Positions 19,530-28,810 of a stretch of DNA of 64,000 bases are shown in pieces. The translations under genes were made by a program, and so were the position numbers. Source of the stretch: Candidatus Accumulibacter phosphatis (GTDB lineage Bacteria > Pseudomonadota > Gammaproteobacteria > Burkholderiales > Rhodocyclaceae); contig NZ_SPMY01000007.1 of NCBI RefSeq assembly GCF_012939955.1, positions 1-64,000 on the forward strand, in the 5' to 3' direction. Below the pieces are notes generated by a model. That model saw nothing but the letters and a program-made list of their open reading frames with translations, made no database searches and was not told where the DNA came from. Position 1 is the stretch's first letter. Every line of letters starts with the position of its first letter.

Positions 19530-21725
19530 ATGTCCGATTTGCTCGCCCATCTCAATCCGCCGCAGCTTGCCGCGGTCACCCTGCCGCCGCAGCATGCCCT
19601 GATCCTGGCCGGTGCCGGCAGTGGCAAGACGCGGGTGCTGACCACGCGCATCGCCTGGCTGATTTCCACCGGGCAGGTTGGTCCGCAGGGTGTCCTGGCG
19701 GTGACTTTCACCAACAAGGCGGCCAAGGAAATGCAGGCCCGCCTGGCGGCACTGTTACCGATCAATACCCGCGGCATGTGGATCGGGACCTTTCACGGCC
19801 TGTGCAACCGCTTCCTGCGCGCGCACCATCGCGAGGCCGGCTTGACCGCGCAGTTCCAGATTCTCGATTCGGCGGACCAGTTGGCGGCGATCAAGCGCCT
19901 GCTCAAGAACCTCAACATTGACGACGAGAAGTATCCGCCACGCGAGCTGATGCATTTCATCAACGCGCACAAGGAGCAGGGGATTCGCGCCGCGCAGGCC
20001 GAAGCCTACGACGCCTATACCAGTCGGCGCGTCGAACTGTATGGCGAGTACGAAGGCCAGTGCCAGCGCGAAGGGGTGGTCGACTTCTCCGAGCTGCTGC
20101 TGCGTTCCTACGAGCTTCTGCAGCGCAACGAGCCACTCTGTCAGCATTATCAGGCGCGTTTCCGGCACATCCTGGTTGACGAATTCCAGGACACCAACCG
20201 CCTCCAGTACGCCTGGCTGAAACTGCTTGCCGGACGCGGCAGTGTCAAGTCCGAGAGCGCCGGCGCCTGCCTGTTCGCCGTCGGCGACGACGATCAGTCG
20301 ATCTACGCTTTTCGCGGTGCCGAGATCGGCAATATGCGCGCCCTGCAGCGCGAGTTCGATTTGCCGGAGGTGATTCGCCTCGAGCAGAACTATCGCTCGC
20401 ACGGCAATATCCTCGACGCGGCCAATGCCCTGATCAAACAGAACCGCGGTCGTCTCGGCAAGAACCTGTGGACCGAGGCCGGCGCCGGCGAACCGATTCG
20501 CGTTTTCGAGGGCTATTCGGACATCGCCGAGGCGGCGTTCATCGTCGAGGAAATTTGCGAACTGGCCGGCGACGGGGTTTCGCGCCAGCAGATGGCGCTC
20601 CTTTATCGCTCGAATGCGCAGTCGCGGGTGCTCGAGCATCAGCTGTTCAAGCAGGGCCTGGCCTATCGGGTACATGGCGGCCTGCGCTTCTTCGATCGCC
20701 AGGAGATCAAGCACGCGCTCGCTTATCTGCGGCTGCTGGCCAATCCCGACGACGATACGGCTTTCGCGCGGGTGGTCAATTTCCCGACGCGCGGGATCGG
20801 CGGTCGCAGCATCGAGGCGCTGCAGGAGGCTGCCCGGCAGAGCAACTGCAGTTTGTATAACGCCGCCGCCAGTCTGGCCGGCAAGCCCGGCGGTGCGGTG
20901 GCCAGGTTCATCGCCATGATCGAGAGCCTGCGCGCCGAGACCCGGGATCTGCCTTTGCCGGAAGTGATCGACCAGCTCATCGAGCGCAGCGGCCTGCGCC
21001 AGCATTATCTTGCCGACAAGGAAGGCCAGGATCGGCTCGAAAACCTCGACGAACTGATCAACGCTGCGAGCAGTTTCCTGAAAGACGATGGCGTACCGCT
21101 GGTCGACGGTGACGAAGTCGTGCCTGATGGCGGTCCGCTGGCCTCCTTCCTGGCGCACGCCTCGCTCGAAGCGGGCGAGCACCAGGCCGGCGAGGGGCAG
21201 GACGCCATCCAGTTGATGACCGTGCACGCGGCCAAGGGTCTCGAATTCGACATCGTCTTCATTACCGGCCTCGAACAAGGCCTGTTTCCGCACGAGAATG
21301 CGGCGCAGGAGCGCGAAGGCCTCGAAGAGGAGCGCCGGCTGATGTACGTGGCGGTGACGCGGGCGCGCAAACGCCTCTACCTGACGCACGCGCAGACGCG
21401 CATGCTGCACGGGCAGACCCGCTACTGCCTGCCGTCGAGCTTTCTTGAAGAACTGCCGGTGGAACTGTTGCGCAAAATCAACCGTGGCCTCAGCAGCGCC
21501 CCGCTCGCTCCGCCGCGTTCGACCGCCGTCGCTGGTGCTGCCTGGCAGCAGCCGGCTGCTGCCAACGCTCTGCGCATTGGTCAGAACGTCCGCCACGCCC
21601 GCTTCGGCGTCGGGGTTATCGTGTCCAGCGAAGGGGCGGGGCCGGAGGCGCGCGTACAGGTCAATTTCGGTGCCGGCGGCGTGAAGTGGCTGGCGCTCGA
21701 GTACGCCAAACTGACGCCTGCCTGA
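19530..21725 (+). CDS. uvrD: ATP-dependent DNA helicase UvrD/PcrA type
   Basis: A 731-aa superfamily 1A helicase working 3'-5' in excision and mismatch repair. Motifs in order: LNPPQLAAVT (Q motif), AGAGSGKTR (I), GTFHGLCNRF (Ia), LVDEFQDTN (II), GDDDQSIYAFRGA (III), RLEQNYRS (IV), MTVHAAKGLEFD (V) and YVAVTRARKRLYL (VI). The C-terminal 60 residues (IGQNVRHARFGVGVIV...VKWLALEYAKL) match the Tudor-like fold that binds RNA polymerase or UvrB in UvrD/PcrA, which Rep lacks. A TATAAT precedes the gene. It is complete and of normal length. Confidence 0.95.
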   Translation: MSDLLAHLNPPQLAAVTLPPQHALILAGAGSGKTRVLTTRIAWLISTGQVGPQGVLAVTFTNKAAKEMQARLAALLPINTRGMWIGTFHGLCNRFLRAHHREAGLTAQFQILDSADQLAAIKRLLKNLNIDDEKYPPRELMHFINAHKEQGIRAAQAEAYDAYTSRRVELYGEYEGQCQREGVVDFSELLLRSYELLQRNEPLCQHYQARFRHILVDEFQDTNRLQYAWLKLLAGRGSVKSESAGACLFAVGDDDQSIYAFRGAEIGNMRALQREFDLPEVIRLEQNYRSHGNILDAANALIKQNRGRLGKNLWTEAGAGEPIRVFEGYSDIAEAAFIVEEICELAGDGVSRQQMALLYRSNAQSRVLEHQLFKQGLAYRVHGGLRFFDRQEIKHALAYLRLLANPDDDTAFARVVNFPTRGIGGRSIEALQEAARQSNCSLYNAAASLAGKPGGAVARFIAMIESLRAETRDLPLPEVIDQLIERSGLRQHYLADKEGQDRLENLDELINAASSFLKDDGVPLVDGDEVVPDGGPLASFLAHASLEAGEHQAGEGQDAIQLMTVHAAKGLEFDIVFITGLEQGLFPHENAAQEREGLEEERRLMYVAVTRARKRLYLTHAQTRMLHGQTRYCLPSSFLEELPVELLRKINRGLSSAPLAPPRSTAVAGAAWQQPAAANALRIGQNVRHARFGVGVIVSSEGAGPEARVQVNFGAGGVKWLALEYAKLTPA

Positions 21726-21736
21726 GCTGCGGCGGG

Positions 21737-21812
21737 TTGTCCACAGGTCGCGCGTCACAGCGGCGCTGGTTTCGGTGGGGGATTTGTAGTTACGCACCAC
21801 TTGTGTGGATAA
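21737..21812. promoter_or_regulatory. Pair of DnaA-box-like 9-mers between uvrD and the quinone reductase gene
   Basis: TGTGGATAA (21804-21812) is an exact DnaA box on the minus strand, and TTGTCCACA (21737-21745) is a one-mismatch box on the plus strand, 58 bases apart. CCTGTGGAA follows at once. The flanking DNA is not especially AT-rich and no replication-origin genes are near, so an origin is unlikely; regulatory DnaA binding or chance are the alternatives. Confidence 0.35.
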
Positions 21813-21932
21813 GCCTGTGGAACGTCTGTTGCTTCACTCGGCAAGTAGTAGCCTGGACAGGCCTTTTTTGCGCTTGCTCAAAAAGCGGGCAGCGCACTAG
21901 ACTATCAGGCCTAACCAAGGAGGGAGCTGGCC

Positions 21933-22907
21933 ATGCCTTTTGCCATTCGTATTCATCAGACCGGTGGGCCGGAAACGATGTGCTGGGAAGAAGTGTCAGT
22001 GGGCGAACCAGCGGCTGGCGAGGCGCGGGTGCGTCACGAAGCAGTCGGGCTCAACTTCATCGACATCTACCATCGCAGCGGACTCTATCCGCTGCCGCTG
22101 CCCAGCGGTCTCGGCCTGGAAGGCGCCGGGGTGGTCGAGACCGTCGGTGAGGGCGTCACGGAGCTGCGCGCCGGCGATCGAGTCGCCTATGCGGGTGGTC
22201 CCGTGGGTGCTTACAGCCAGGTGCGTTGCCTGCCCGCCGACCGGCTGCTGAAACTGCCCGAGGCGATCGCTTTTCGCACCGCGGCGGCGATGATGCTGCA
22301 GGGCCTGACCAGTGCCTATCTGCTGCGTCGTACCTATCGCGTGCAGGCCGGCGAAAGCGTCCTCATCCACGCCGTTGCCGGCGGCGTTGGCCTGATCGCC
22401 TGCCAGTGGGCCAAGGCGCTGGGCGCAACGGTGATCGGTACGGTTTCCAACCCGGCCAAGGCGGCGCTGGCTACCGCCCACGGCTGCGATCACGTGATCG
22501 ACTACAGCCGCGAGGAGGTCGCGCCAAGGGTTCGCGAGATTACCCGCGGCGAGGGGGTGGCGGTGGTCTATGACGGGGTTGGCAAAGACACTTTTGCCGC
22601 CTCGCTGGACAGCCTGCAGACGCGTGGGATGATGGTCTGTCTGGGCAATGCCTCGGGGCCGGTGCCGCCCCTGGACCCGCTGCTGCTTTCGCAGAAGGGC
22701 TCGCTATTCCTGACGCGGCCGACCTTGATGCACTACATCGCCAAGCGCGCCGAACTCGCCGAGCTGGCTGCCGAACTGTTCGAGTTGGTCGGCTCGGGCA
22801 AGGTCAGGATCGAGGTCAACCAGAGCTATGCGCTTGCCGACGTGGCTCAGGCGCATCACGATCTGGCCGCACGCAAGCATAGCGGGTCGACCGTCCTGCT
22901 GCCGTGA
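21933..22907 (+). CDS. NADPH:quinone oxidoreductase, zeta-crystallin type
   Basis: A 324-aa member of the zinc-free medium-chain dehydrogenase/reductase family. It opens with MPFAIRIHQTGGPETMCWEEV, keeps the GLNFIDIYHRSGLYP substrate-loop motif of QorA-like enzymes, and has the nucleotide-binding stretch VLIHAVAGGVGLIACQWAKALGATVIGTV. It lacks the structural zinc cysteines, as expected. It should reduce quinones with NADPH in the cytoplasm. GGAGG precedes the ATG. The length is normal. Confidence 0.9.
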   Translation: MPFAIRIHQTGGPETMCWEEVSVGEPAAGEARVRHEAVGLNFIDIYHRSGLYPLPLPSGLGLEGAGVVETVGEGVTELRAGDRVAYAGGPVGAYSQVRCLPADRLLKLPEAIAFRTAAAMMLQGLTSAYLLRRTYRVQAGESVLIHAVAGGVGLIACQWAKALGATVIGTVSNPAKAALATAHGCDHVIDYSREEVAPRVREITRGEGVAVVYDGVGKDTFAASLDSLQTRGMMVCLGNASGPVPPLDPLLLSQKGSLFLTRPTLMHYIAKRAELAELAAELFELVGSGKVRIEVNQSYALADVAQAHHDLAARKHSGSTVLLP

Positions 22908-23036
22908 TGGAGGGTCTGCGCGCAGCCTTTCGCTGGCTTTTGCCAACCTGCGTTACAAAGTGCGCGAGCACGTCAACCGGCTTCGTGAGAAGCTTTGCCG
23001 GCCTGCAACCACACCAATGACAAGGACAAAAAAAGA

Positions 23037-23663
23037 ATGAAATCCTTCCTGATTGCCAATCCAAAAGGGGGTTCCGGGAAATCGACGTTGGCGATCAATC
23101 TGGCCGGCCACCTCGCGTGCAGCGGCCATCATGTGATGCTCGGCGATGTCGATCGTCAGCAGTCGTCACGGGAGTGGCTGCGCATGCGCCCGCGCGCGCT
23201 GGCGGAGATTAGCTGTTGGGACATCGAACCGGGGAAAACTGCCCGGCCGCCGAAGGGCACGACGCACGTCGTCCTCGACACGCCAGCGGCTTTGCACGGC
23301 AAAGCGCTCGATAACGTCGTCAAGCAGGTCAGTCGGGTACTCATTCCGGTGCAGCCGTCGCTCTTCGATATGCTCGCGACACGCCAGTTTCTCGAGGCCT
23401 TACTGGCCGAGAAAGCGGTACGCAAGGAGCAGACCCTCATCGCCGCGGTCGGCATGCGCGTCGATCCACGCACGCGTGCGGCTGCCGAGCTGGAGCGTTT
23501 TCTGGCCAAATTCGAGCTGCCGGTGCTGACGCATCTGCGCACTACCCAGCTCTACGTACAGACGGCGATGCACGGCATGACCATCTTCGATATTTCCGCG
23601 TCGCGTGCGGCCAAGGACCTCGAGCAGTGGCAGCCGATCATCGACTGGATCAACCAGGGCTAG
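23037..23663 (+). CDS. Orphan ParA/MinD-family ATPase
   Basis: The start at 23037 gives a 208-aa P-loop ATPase. The deviant Walker A KGGSGKSTLAINLAG (with the signature lysine) is at residues 10-17, the switch region at VVLDTPAAL and the late motif at VLIPVQPSLFDMLATRQFLEAL. Such short ParA proteins dimerise on DNA with ATP and position cargo. No ParB-like gene or parS site is adjacent, so this is an orphan; the cargo cannot be predicted. It precedes dnaE by about 120 bases, with a palindromic repeat in between. AAGGAC upstream is a moderate ribosome binding site. Confidence 0.85.
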   Translation: MKSFLIANPKGGSGKSTLAINLAGHLACSGHHVMLGDVDRQQSSREWLRMRPRALAEISCWDIEPGKTARPPKGTTHVVLDTPAALHGKALDNVVKQVSRVLIPVQPSLFDMLATRQFLEALLAEKAVRKEQTLIAAVGMRVDPRTRAAAELERFLAKFELPVLTHLRTTQLYVQTAMHGMTIFDISASRAAKDLEQWQPIIDWINQG

Positions 23664-23707
23664 GCTCCTGCGGCAGCTGTTCGCGAGCCCCGCAGGGCGT
23701 GTGGGGT

Positions 23708-23753
23708 CGGTGATGACTTTCGTGATCCGGGGTGTCCCTCCATGTCGTGACCG
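23708..23753. repeat. Interspersed palindromic element, copy 2 (upstream of dnaE)
   Basis: CGGTGATGAC (23708-23717) and GTCGTGACCG (23744-23753) form an imperfect version of the inverted repeat seen at 7734-7777; the enclosed CTTTCGTGATCCGGGGTGTC is almost the same as in the copy at 34117-34162. TAAAAT at 23773-23778 follows at -10-like distance, 7 bases before the dnaE start. Confidence 0.7.
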
Positions 23754-23784
23754 TTTGCGTGCAGCGTCGGCGTAAAATGGCCGG

Positions 23785-26700
23785 ATGCCTGAAACCCCGT
23801 TCGTCCATCTTCGCCTGCACAGTGAGTATTCGGTTACCGACGGCATCGTCCGTCTCGGTGATGCGCTTGCTCGCGCAGGCAGCTACGGCATGCCGGCTCT
23901 GGCGCTCACCGATCTGGCGAATGTCTTCGGCCTGGTCAAGTTCTACTCTGCGGCACGTGGCAAGGGAATCAAGCCGCTGCTCGGTAGCGATGTCTTCATT
24001 GCCAACGAAAGCGATCCCGATCGTCCGTATCGACTGCTGCTACTGGTTCGCTCGGGGCAGGGCTACCGGCAACTGTGCGAGCTACTGTCGCGTGCCTATC
24101 TGGCGCCGCGCGTGCGTGGTCGTGCCGAGCTCAGCCGGCGCATGCTGCACGAGGTGGGCGTCGATGGTCTGATCGCGCTTTCGGGCGCTGCTGGCGGCGA
24201 TGTCGGTGAAGCGCTGCTGCAGGGCCGGTTCGAGCAGGCGGCGCTGTGCGCGCGGCGTTGGCAGCAGCTCTTCCCGGACGCTTTCTATCTCGAAGTGCAG
24301 CGCTACGGGCAGCCTCAGCAGGAGTTCCTGGTCACCGCGACCGCCGATCTTGCGGCGGAGCTGGAGCTGCCGCTGGTGGCCACGCATCCAATCCAGTTTC
24401 TCGAACGCGACGATTTCAAGGCGCACGAAGCCCGCGTCTGTATCGCCGAGGGCTACATGCTCGGCGACGCCCGGCGTCCGCGCTTGTACACTGAAGAGCA
24501 GTATTTCAAGTCCTCCGAGGAGATGGTCGCGCTTTTTGCCGACCTTCCCGAAGCGCTCGAGAATGCGGTCGAAATCGCCAAGCGCTGCAATCTGCAGATC
24601 ACCCTCGGCAAGAGCTACCTGCCCGATTTTCCGACTCCGGAGGGTGTCACCCTGGCTGACTTCCTGCGCCAGGAAGCCGTCGCCGGCCTCGAAGTGCGCT
24701 TGCAGCAGCTCTTTCCAGATGGCGCCGAGCGCGCCGCACAGCGGCCGGCGTACGATGCGCGCCTGCAGCTCGAGACGGACACCGTCGTGCAGATGGGCTT
24801 CCCGGGCTACTTCCTGATCGTTGCCGATTTCATCAACTGGGCCAGGCACAATGGCTGTCCGGTCGGGCCGGGGCGTGGTTCCGGCGCCGGTTCGGTGGTC
24901 GCCTACGCCTTGGGAATCACCGACCTCGATCCCCTGCGCTACGCGCTGCTCTTCGAGCGCTTCCTCAACCCCGAGCGGGTGTCGATGCCCGACTTCGACA
25001 TCGACTTCTGCCAGGACAATCGCTGGCGGGTGATCGAATACGTGCGCGAAAAGTACGGCGCCGCGGCGGTGTCGCAGATCGTCACCTTCGGCACCATGTC
25101 CTCGAAGGCGGTGATTCGCGATGTCGGGCGCGTGCTCGACCTGCCCTACACTTTCTGTGATCAGCTTTCCAAGCTGATCCCGGTGGAAACCAACAAGCCG
25201 CTGTCACTGGCCAAGTCGCTGCTTGCCGAACCTCAGTTGCAGGCGCGGATCGACGAGGAAGAGGAGGTCAGGGATCTCTTCGACCTCGCAGCCCGTCTCG
25301 AAGATCTTACGCGCAACGTCGGCATGCACGCTGGCGGCGTGCTCATCGCGCCCGGCAAGCTGACCGACTTCTGCCCGATCTATTCGGCCGACGGCGGCGG
25401 CTCGGTGGTTTCGCAGTACGACAAGGACGATGTCGAGAAAATCGGCCTGGTGAAGTTCGACTTCCTCGGCCTGCGCAACCTGACGATCATCGAACTGGCG
25501 CTCAAGTACGTCGAGCAGCTGAGCGGCGAGCGCCCGGATCTGGCGAGCCTGAGCTTCGACGATCCCAAGACCTACCAGATTCTCAAGGACGGCAATACCA
25601 CCGCCATCTTCCAGGTGGAATCGGAAGGCATGAAGAAGCTGGTGCGCAAGCTGGCGCCCGACCGCTTCGAGGACATCATCGCCGTGCTCGCGCTGTACCG
25701 GCCGGGGCCGCTGGGCTCCGGAATGGTCGACGACTTCATCCTGCGCAAGAAAGGTCAGCAGAAGATCGACTATTTCATCGACGACCTGAAGACCTGCCTC
25801 GAACCGACTTACGGGGTCATCGTCTATCAGGAACAGGTGATGCAGATCGCGCAGATCATCGGCGGCTATACGCTGGGTTCCGCCGACCTCCTGCGCCGCG
25901 CGATGGGCAAGAAAAAAAGCCGAGGAAATGGCCAAGCATCGCGACATGATGCGTGACGGGGCGAAAATCAAGGGCTACGACGAAAAGCTGGTGATGCAGC
26001 TCTTCGACCTGATGGAGAAGTTCGCCGAGTACGGCTTCAACAAGTCGCACACCGCCGCCTACGCGGTGGTCACCTATCACACCGCCTGGCTGAAGGCACA
26101 CCACTGCGCGGCCTTCATGGCAGCGACCCTGTCCTCGGACATGGACAACACCGACTCGGTGAAGATTGCCCATGACGACGCACTCAACAACGGCCTGCAG
26201 ATGCTTGGCCCGGACATCAACGCTTCGCAGTATCGCTTCACGCCGGTCGATCGACAGCACATTCGCTATGGCCTCGGTGCGGTCAAGGGAACCGGCGAAC
26301 AGGCGGTGAATACCATTCTCGACGCCCGCGCAGCCGCCGGCCCGTTCAAGGATCTCTTCGATTTCTGTCGGCGTTCGGACAAGCGCATGGTCAACCGGCG
26401 CAGCATCGAGGCGCTGATTCGCGCCGGCGCCTTCGACTCGCTCGACGATCATCGTGCCCGTCTGCTGGCCTCGGTCGGCATCGCCATCGAAGCCGCCGAG
26501 CAGGCCGAGCGCAACGCCATGCAGGTCAGCCTGTTCGATCTTCTCGAAGCCGGTGGCGACGAGGACGGTGGAGCGCACGGCCCGCGCTACGTCGAAGTGC
26601 CGCGCTGGAGCGAAAGGCAGCGGCTCAACGAAGAGAAGATCGCCCTCGGCTTCTACTTTTCCGGTCACCCTTTCCACGAACTGCAGGCCGAAGTGTCGCG

Positions 26701-27262
26701 TTTTGCGCGCAAGCCGCTGGCGGCGCTGGAGGCGCGCAAGGAGCCGCAGTTCCTCGCCGGGCTGGTGGTCGGCGTGCGCAGCAAATTCACGGCGCGCGGC
26801 AAGATGGCCTTCATCCAGCTCGACGACGGCAGCACTTCGCTCGAAGTCTCGGTGTTCAGCGAGTTGCTCGATGCCGAACGCGCCAAGATCAGGGAGGACG
26901 AGGTGCTGATCGTCGAAGGCAAGGTGCAACGTGACGACTTTGCCGGCGAAGGTCGCCTGAAAGTCGTTGCCGAACGCCTGCTGACGCTGGCCGAGGCGCG
27001 TGGCCGCTTTGCTCGCCATCTGCGCCTGACGCTCAACGGCCAGGCCAGTGGAGGCAATGCCCGGGCTGCGGCACAACGCCTGCGCAGCCTGCTGGCACCG
27101 TACACTCCGGGCAATTGTCCGGTACGGCTGGCGTATCACAACGGCGAGGCGACTTGCGAACTGGCGTTCGGTGACGCCAGTCGGGTGCGCCTCGAGGACG
27201 ATCTGCTGACCTCTTTGCGCGCCTGGCTGAGCACGGAAAACGTCAGCGTTGACTACCCCTGA
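23785..27262 (+). CDS. dnaE: DNA polymerase III alpha subunit (single frameshift at an A7 run)
   Basis: The replicative polymerase catalytic subunit. The 5' frame (to about 25918) holds the PHP domain (VHLRLHSEYSVTDG) and the polymerase active site with PDFDIDFCQDN, plus GRGSGAGSVVAYALGI. The 3' frame resumes at MAKHRDMMRDGAKIKGYDEKL and contains the helix-hairpin-helix region and the OB-fold (FLAGLVVGVRSKFTARGKMAFIQLDDG). The join is GKKK/AEEMAKHR: seven A at 25912-25918 where six restore the frame and give 1158 aa, the standard length. A -1 slippage would not help, as the needed shift is +1. Since the gene is essential and otherwise perfect, a sequencing over-call is the best explanation. 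Confidence 0.95.
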
Positions 27263-27270
27263 GCGAGGCC

Positions 27271-27747
27271 ATGAAAATCCCCTTGCTAATCGACCAGGCT
27301 CTGCTCGATAGCGTCAGTCTCGAAGCCTGCCGCAGCCCGCGCCAGCGCAAGAATCGCAACTTCCATGCCGACGATGCGGCGCGCGCACACCGCTTGCTCA
27401 ATGCCATCGAGCCCGGCTCCTACTTGATGCCGCATCGCCATCTCGACGCCAACAAGGACGAAACGATGATTGTTCTGCGCGGCCGCCTGGGCGTCGTTTT
27501 CTTCGACCAGCTTGGCCAGGTGCAGCAGACGGTGGTGCTGGCGCCAACGGGCCCGGTCTGCGGCGTCGACATCCCGCACGGCGTGTATCACACGATTCTG
27601 GCGCTCGATCCCGGGACGGTGATGCTCGAAGCCAAGGGCGGTCCCTACCTGCCGCTCGACGAGGCCGAGCGTGCGCCATGGGCGCCCGCCGAAGGGGCGC
27701 CGGAAGTAGCCGCCTACGCGCGCTCATTGCGCGAGCGCTTCGCGTAG
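27271..27747 (+). CDS. WbuC-family cupin-fold metalloprotein
   Basis: A 158-aa protein of the WbuC family, a small cupin usually found in or near O-antigen clusters. The metal-site pattern is visible in YLMPHRHLDANKDETMIVLRGRLGVVFFD and in the second cupin motif VDIPHGVYHTILAL. The enzymatic role of the family is not established. It begins 8 bases after dnaE and is probably read from the same transcript. Its end overlaps an 8-bp hairpin. Confidence 0.9.
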   Translation: MKIPLLIDQALLDSVSLEACRSPRQRKNRNFHADDAARAHRLLNAIEPGSYLMPHRHLDANKDETMIVLRGRLGVVFFDQLGQVQQTVVLAPTGPVCGVDIPHGVYHTILALDPGTVMLEAKGGPYLPLDEAERAPWAPAEGAPEVAAYARSLRERFA

Positions 27748-27754
27748 CGAAGCG
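27736..27754. terminator. Hairpin at the wbuC-like stop, possible terminator between convergent genes
   Basis: CGCTTCGC and GCGAAGCG form a perfect 8-bp stem with a GTA loop, spanning the stop codon of the WbuC gene and facing the convergent TRIC-channel gene. There is no T-run, so intrinsic termination is uncertain. Confidence 0.3.
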
Positions 27755-27787
27755 GCAGTCCAGCGACTTGCAGGCGATTTGCCCGGA

Positions 27788-28423
27788 TCATCCCTCTTTG
27801 GGCTTGCTGGCCAGCCGATCCGGTACCGTCAGGTTCCAGTGGATGGCCGCTGCGCGCAGCGCGAAGATAAGCACGATTGCCGTCGCCGCGCCGAGCGATC
27901 GATACTCGGGAGCGAATGCCAGTAGCGCCACGTAGAGCGCGCAGCCGAAGCTTATCGGTATGGCGTAGATCTCGCGCGTCATCAAGAGCGTTTGTCTTCC
28001 CGCCAGTACGTCGCGAATCAGTCCGCCACCAATCGCGGTGATGATCCCCAGGATGACCGGGGCCAGTGGCCGGCCGAAGTCCAGTGCCCAGACCTTGTCG
28101 GTCGCCGCGATCGCAAACAGGGAAGCGCCCAGGCCATCGAGATAGAGCATCAGCCTGTAGATCTCTTTGCGCGTAAATAGCGAGTTGGCAGCAAAGGTAG
28201 CCAGACTGGCAGCCAGCGCGACCCAGATATAGGCGAGATCGGAGGCCCAGAAGACCGGCACGCCGAGGATGATGTCGCGGATCGTGCCGCCGCCGATGGC
28301 GGTGATGATTCCCAGGACCGTCACCCCGAAAAAATCGATGCCGCGGGGCGCGACGGCGAGCACCGCGGTGACTGCGAAAGCGGCCGTGCCCGCCATCCCG
28401 ACCCAGTAAGTGAGCGCATTCAA
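27788..28423 (-). CDS. UPF0126 / TRIC-type cation channel membrane protein
   Basis: A 211-aa protein with about seven helices in two homologous halves, each with the glycine-rich GIITAIGGGTIRDIILG / GIITAIGGGLIRDVLAG motif, the hallmark of the UPF0126 (YicG) and bacterial TRIC channel family. I place the start at a TTG (28423), because it follows GGAGGGAG at good spacing and there is no ATG close to the first helix; upstream codons encode a hydrophilic, unlikely leader. Bacterial TRIC homologues form trimeric potassium-permeable channels. It is convergent with the WbuC gene and divergent from the AsmA gene. Confidence 0.85.
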   Translation of the reverse strand: MNALTYWVGMAGTAAFAVTAVLAVAPRGIDFFGVTVLGIITAIGGGTIRDIILGVPVFWASDLAYIWVALAASLATFAANSLFTRKEIYRLMLYLDGLGASLFAIAATDKVWALDFGRPLAPVILGIITAIGGGLIRDVLAGRQTLLMTREIYAIPISFGCALYVALLAFAPEYRSLGAATAIVLIFALRAAAIHWNLTVPDRLASKPKEG

Positions 28424-28810
28424 TACAGATCTCCCTCCGCAAGGTGGTGCGTGTTTTTTTCTGGTGCTGGTGCTGTTCAGGGCGCTTGCTCGGCGGCCGT
28501 TCCCGGCCGGCAGGGTCGCGCGGCGGGGCTTGTCGGTCTCGATCCGCTGTTTTATGGTGACATTATCGGCGCTTACGGGGTTCTCGAACGTGCTGCTGGG
28601 CAGCGAAGGCGCGAGTCGTGCAGCGGATCTCTCGTACAATCGGGAACGAGGGGGAACGAGCGGGAACAAGCCGGATGGCCTCCGCTAACGGAGCGGCAGG
28701 CGCCGAAGTCCGCTCAAAGTCCGCGAACGCTGCACCTGCCGGTCGATCGCTGGATTAGCCACCGCTCGAGCGTGCCCCCGACAATACATGAGGCCTGTCC
28801 GATCACTGCC
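28424..28810. other. Intergenic region between the TRIC and AsmA genes
   Basis: This 387-base divergent region shows no credible gene. It contains a triple 10-bp repeat (28641-28670) directly after TACAAT (28635-28640), a -10-like hexamer pointing to the AsmA gene. The promoter of the TRIC gene must also lie here. Confidence 0.5.
28641..28670 (+). repeat. Three 10-bp tandem repeats upstream of the AsmA gene
   Basis: Units CGGGAACGAG, GGGGAACGAG and CGGGAACAAG follow each other without spacing. The 10-bp period is close to one DNA turn, which places the three GGGAAC cores on the same face; this would suit cooperative binding of a regulator, though no regulator is identified. Confidence 0.6.

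Noticed and set aside
19755-21800. 681-codon open frame opposite uvrD
   Set aside because: It is an antisense shadow of a GC-rich gene with biased third positions; its translation has no domain logic and uvrD on the other strand is certain. The same applies to the long frames opposite rarD/DUF599 (14005-15609), TIR-CHASE2 (15599-17128), the autotransporter (10085-11647) and uvrA (4325-5479).
21727-21932. Replication origin
   Set aside because: Only two DnaA-like boxes, no AT-rich unwinding region and no dnaA/dnaN/gidA neighbours.
25905-25935. Programmed ribosomal frameshift in dnaE at the A-run
   Set aside because: The downstream frame is reached by a +1 shift, whereas A-rich slippery sites such as that of dnaX give -1. 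The same one-extra-base pattern recurs at 25 other runs, so over-calling is simpler.
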